Source: Fidelibacterota bacterium | GTDB lineage: Bacteria; Bipolaricaulota; Bipolaricaulia; Bipolaricaulales; Bipolaricaulaceae | Length of the DNA stretch: 7,006 nt | NCBI GenBank assembly: GCA_024277405.1 | Contig: JAJRVI010000133.1 | Coordinates: 1-7,006, forward strand | Direction of reading: 5' to 3' | Shown: piece after piece, positions 5,479 through 7,006 of the stretch | Layout of the letters: each line of letters begins with the position of its first letter | How positions within the stretch are numbered: the first letter of the stretch is position 1 | Program-made: the position numbers and the translations under genes | Notes under the pieces: generated by a model | What the model was told of the DNA's origin: nothing | The model's input: only the letters and a program-made list of their open reading frames with translations | The model's database searches: none

Positions 5479-6399
5479 TCAAAGGAGGAGGGACCAGAGG
5501 TTCATGGTAATGATAGCCCCCACGGTCGACACCAGGATCATGGTGGCGATCTCCTCCTCGAAGAACCGATAGCGCGCGCTCAATACGATCATGTTCACCG
5601 CCATTGGCGTCCCGTTCATAAGCACCGCCACCTCGCGCTCCAGTCCCCTGATACCCAGCAGCCACGCGAACCCTAGGGTGATAGCCGGGAGCAAGACAAG
5701 CCGGATCGAGGCGAGCCCCGCTGCCGCCAGGATCCCCCGGTGCCTTCTCCCGTAGAGGAAAACGCCCAGGGAGAAGAGGGCCATCGGGGCCGCCGTATCT
5801 CCCAGGAGTTCGAGGGTCCTCCGCGCGAAAAAGGGGATCCTAAATCCGAAAAGGGACAACGCGATCCCGAGCGCGAGGGAGACGATGAGGGGATTGCGGG
5901 AGAATTTCCTCATCACGTCCCAAACAGCCTTCCCCACCGATATACCTTCCAACCCGTATAGCTCGAGGAGGACGAGAACCATGCCCACCGTGATCGGGGA
6001 GACCGCCGCGATCAACGCCACCGCGAGCCCAACCGGCTCTTCCCGACCCAAAACCAGCTCGACGAACGGGAGGCCGAAGAAGGCGAGACTCCCGAAGACG
6101 CTGGCCACCGCGATGAGGTAGAAGGGATCGCGACGCAATCGGAAAGCCAATCGTATCAGCCACAGCGCCGAAATGAAGACGGCGATAGGGGCCACCCCTA
6201 CCACGAGGAAGCGCGAGAGGTCCGCGTCGAGGGCTGTGTCGGCGAGCCCGAGGAGGAAATACGCAGGCAGAGCGAAGTGGTAAACGTAGCCGTTCAAAAC
6301 CCGCTCATCCCCGGATCTGAGGATGCCGAGGCGACGGGAAAGGAAGCCCGCGGCGATGAGGATGGCGATGACCGCGGAGCTCGTGAGGGCCTTTCCCAC
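5479..6399 (-). CDS. AEC-family (auxin efflux carrier-like) permease, second diverged copy
   Basis: Inner-membrane carrier of 306 residues with about ten hydrophobic segments (near residues 6-24, 36-54, 62-86, 92-117, 122-146, 168-186, 200-216, 222-250, 256-276, 284-306). Family signs are LPAYFLLGLADT in the second segment, FGSLAFFGLPF (102-112) in the fourth, and NGTPMAVNMIVLSARY (262-277) in the ninth, aligning with GSVPSAVNAYLLASRF of the plus-strand copy. The fourth-helix motif differs clearly: the NxGNxG asparagines of the other copy are replaced by S-A-F-G, and the glutamate before the ninth-segment GxxP is replaced by Asn, so substrate or coupling may differ. Pairwise identity looks low, so this is not a recent duplication. 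The GTG start is 9 bp after the dprA stop, with only a weak purine-rich site (AGGGGAT). It is followed by a 52-bp gap before the next gene, in which I see no clear terminator. Confidence 0.88.
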   Translation of the reverse strand: MGKALTSSAVIAILIAAGFLSRRLGILRSGDERVLNGYVYHFALPAYFLLGLADTALDADLSRFLVVGVAPIAVFISALWLIRLAFRLRRDPFYLIAVASVFGSLAFFGLPFVELVLGREEPVGLAVALIAAVSPITVGMVLVLLELYGLEGISVGKAVWDVMRKFSRNPLIVSLALGIALSLFGFRIPFFARRTLELLGDTAAPMALFSLGVFLYGRRHRGILAAAGLASIRLVLLPAITLGFAWLLGIRGLEREVAVLMNGTPMAVNMIVLSARYRFFEEEIATMILVSTVGAIITMNLWSLLL

Positions 6400-6408
6400 G
6401 TCGATCCC

Positions 6409-7006
6409 CTACCGCGATCTCGTCCTGAGGTAACGACCCCCCGGGCATTCCCGCACGAGGCCCGCCAACGAGAGCTCGAGGAGGACCTTCGTCACGAGCG
6501 CGTAGGGCAAACCCGTCTTCCCGGCGATCTCCTCGGCGTTCAGGGGCTCCCCGGCCAGGGCATCGTAGACGAGGCGCGCCTCGTCCCCCAACTCCATCTC
6601 GGGCCCTCCCCCTCCGCTCGGTGAGCCCCTGAGGTCGGGAAATTCCTCGAGCACGTCCTCCACGTCCATAACCAATTTCGCCCCTTCCTGGATGAGCCGG
6701 TTGGTCCCCCGGGAGACCTCCGAGGTCACGGGCCCGGGGACGGCGAGGACATCCTTTCCCTGTTCCAAGGCGAGCTCCGCGGTAATGAGGGCCCCGGAAC
6801 GCTCGGGCGCTTCCACCACGATCACGGCCCGAGCGAGCCCGGCGATGATGCGATTGCGCCGTGGAAAGGTCCACTTCGATCCCTCCCGTTCCCAGGGGAA
6901 CTCCGCGAGCACCGCCCCGCGGGCGGCGATCTCCTCCATCAGGGCGGCGGCCCCAGCGGGATACGGCCGCCCGAGCCCCGTACCCAAGACGGCCACAGTG
7001 CGCCCC
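6409..7006 (-). CDS. dprA: DNA-processing protein DprA (N-terminal part outside window)
   Basis: DprA (Smf) is a cytoplasmic single-strand DNA-binding protein that loads RecA onto incoming DNA during natural transformation; it is also widespread in species not known to be competent. The frame is open to the window edge (Gly-Arg-Thr-Val-Ala-Val-Leu), so the GTG at 6996 is an internal valine and about the first third of the protein is missing. Numbering that valine 1, the Rossmann-like core shows VLGTGLGRPYP (3-13), SKWTFPRRNRIIAGL (40-54), VVEAPERSGALITA (60-73), VLAVPGP (83-89) and SRGTNRLIQEGA (95-106), all strongly typical. A Gly/Pro-rich linker (124-133) leads to a C-terminal winged-helix domain (about 136-190) like that of many DprA proteins. 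In the first motif the usual Asp of GxGLD is Gly; this is not known to be catalytic. The stop lies 9 bp before the AEC gene, so the two are probably co-transcribed. Confidence 0.95.
   Translation of the reverse strand, partial: GRTVAVLGTGLGRPYPAGAAALMEEIAARGAVLAEFPWEREGSKWTFPRRNRIIAGLARAVIVVEAPERSGALITAELALEQGKDVLAVPGPVTSEVSRGTNRLIQEGAKLVMDVEDVLEEFPDLRGSPSGGGGPEMELGDEARLVYDALAGEPLNAEEIAGKTGLPYALVTKVLLELSLAGLVRECPGGRYLRTRSR

Noticed and set aside
6994..6996. GTG as start of a short DprA-like protein
   Set aside because: The preceding in-frame Gly-Arg-Thr continues the DprA pattern before VAVLGTG, so the gene simply runs off the window edge.

Overview
The window is GC-rich and densely packed, typical of a bacterium, with strong GC bias at third codon positions. 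It holds eight protein genes in two convergent blocks and no RNA gene, CRISPR array or insertion sequence that I can see. Lipoprotein and Sec-type signal peptides, strong Shine-Dalgarno sites (GGAGG) and a dprA homologue show it is bacterial. The phylum cannot be fixed from the sequence. A poorly cultured GC-rich lineage is my impression only. Gene content looks chromosomal.

Plus-strand block (1-3594): the nearly complete end of a TIM-barrel sugar epimerase/isomerase of the D-tagatose 3-epimerase type; 8 bp later an AEC-family (auxin efflux carrier-like) membrane transporter; then, behind a plausible promoter, a lipoprotein with two fibronectin type III domains; then a secreted protein of unknown function that appears to contain a duplicated beta-rich unit. 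The first two genes look co-transcribed. The last two are separated by 68 and 98 bp gaps.

Minus-strand block (7006 down to 3591): the C-terminal two-thirds or so of DprA (cut by the window edge), then with gaps of 9, 52 and 12 bp a second, diverged AEC-family transporter, a secreted protein with a probable NodB/deacetylase-like barrel, and a secreted alpha/beta hydrolase with an intact catalytic triad. Spacing suggests one transcription unit reading away from dprA. The two blocks meet tail to tail, with the stop codons sharing the bases TTAA.

Functionally, four adjacent genes (1742-5426) encode exported proteins. Two of them are a likely esterase and a likely carbohydrate-deacetylase-fold protein, while the upstream plus block has a sugar epimerase with a transporter. 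A role in taking up or trimming acylated carbohydrates or other small organic acids is a reasonable guess, not something the sequence proves. I found no convincing defence, mobile or otherwise unprecedented system. The most novel element is the duplicated-domain secreted protein at 2524-3594.
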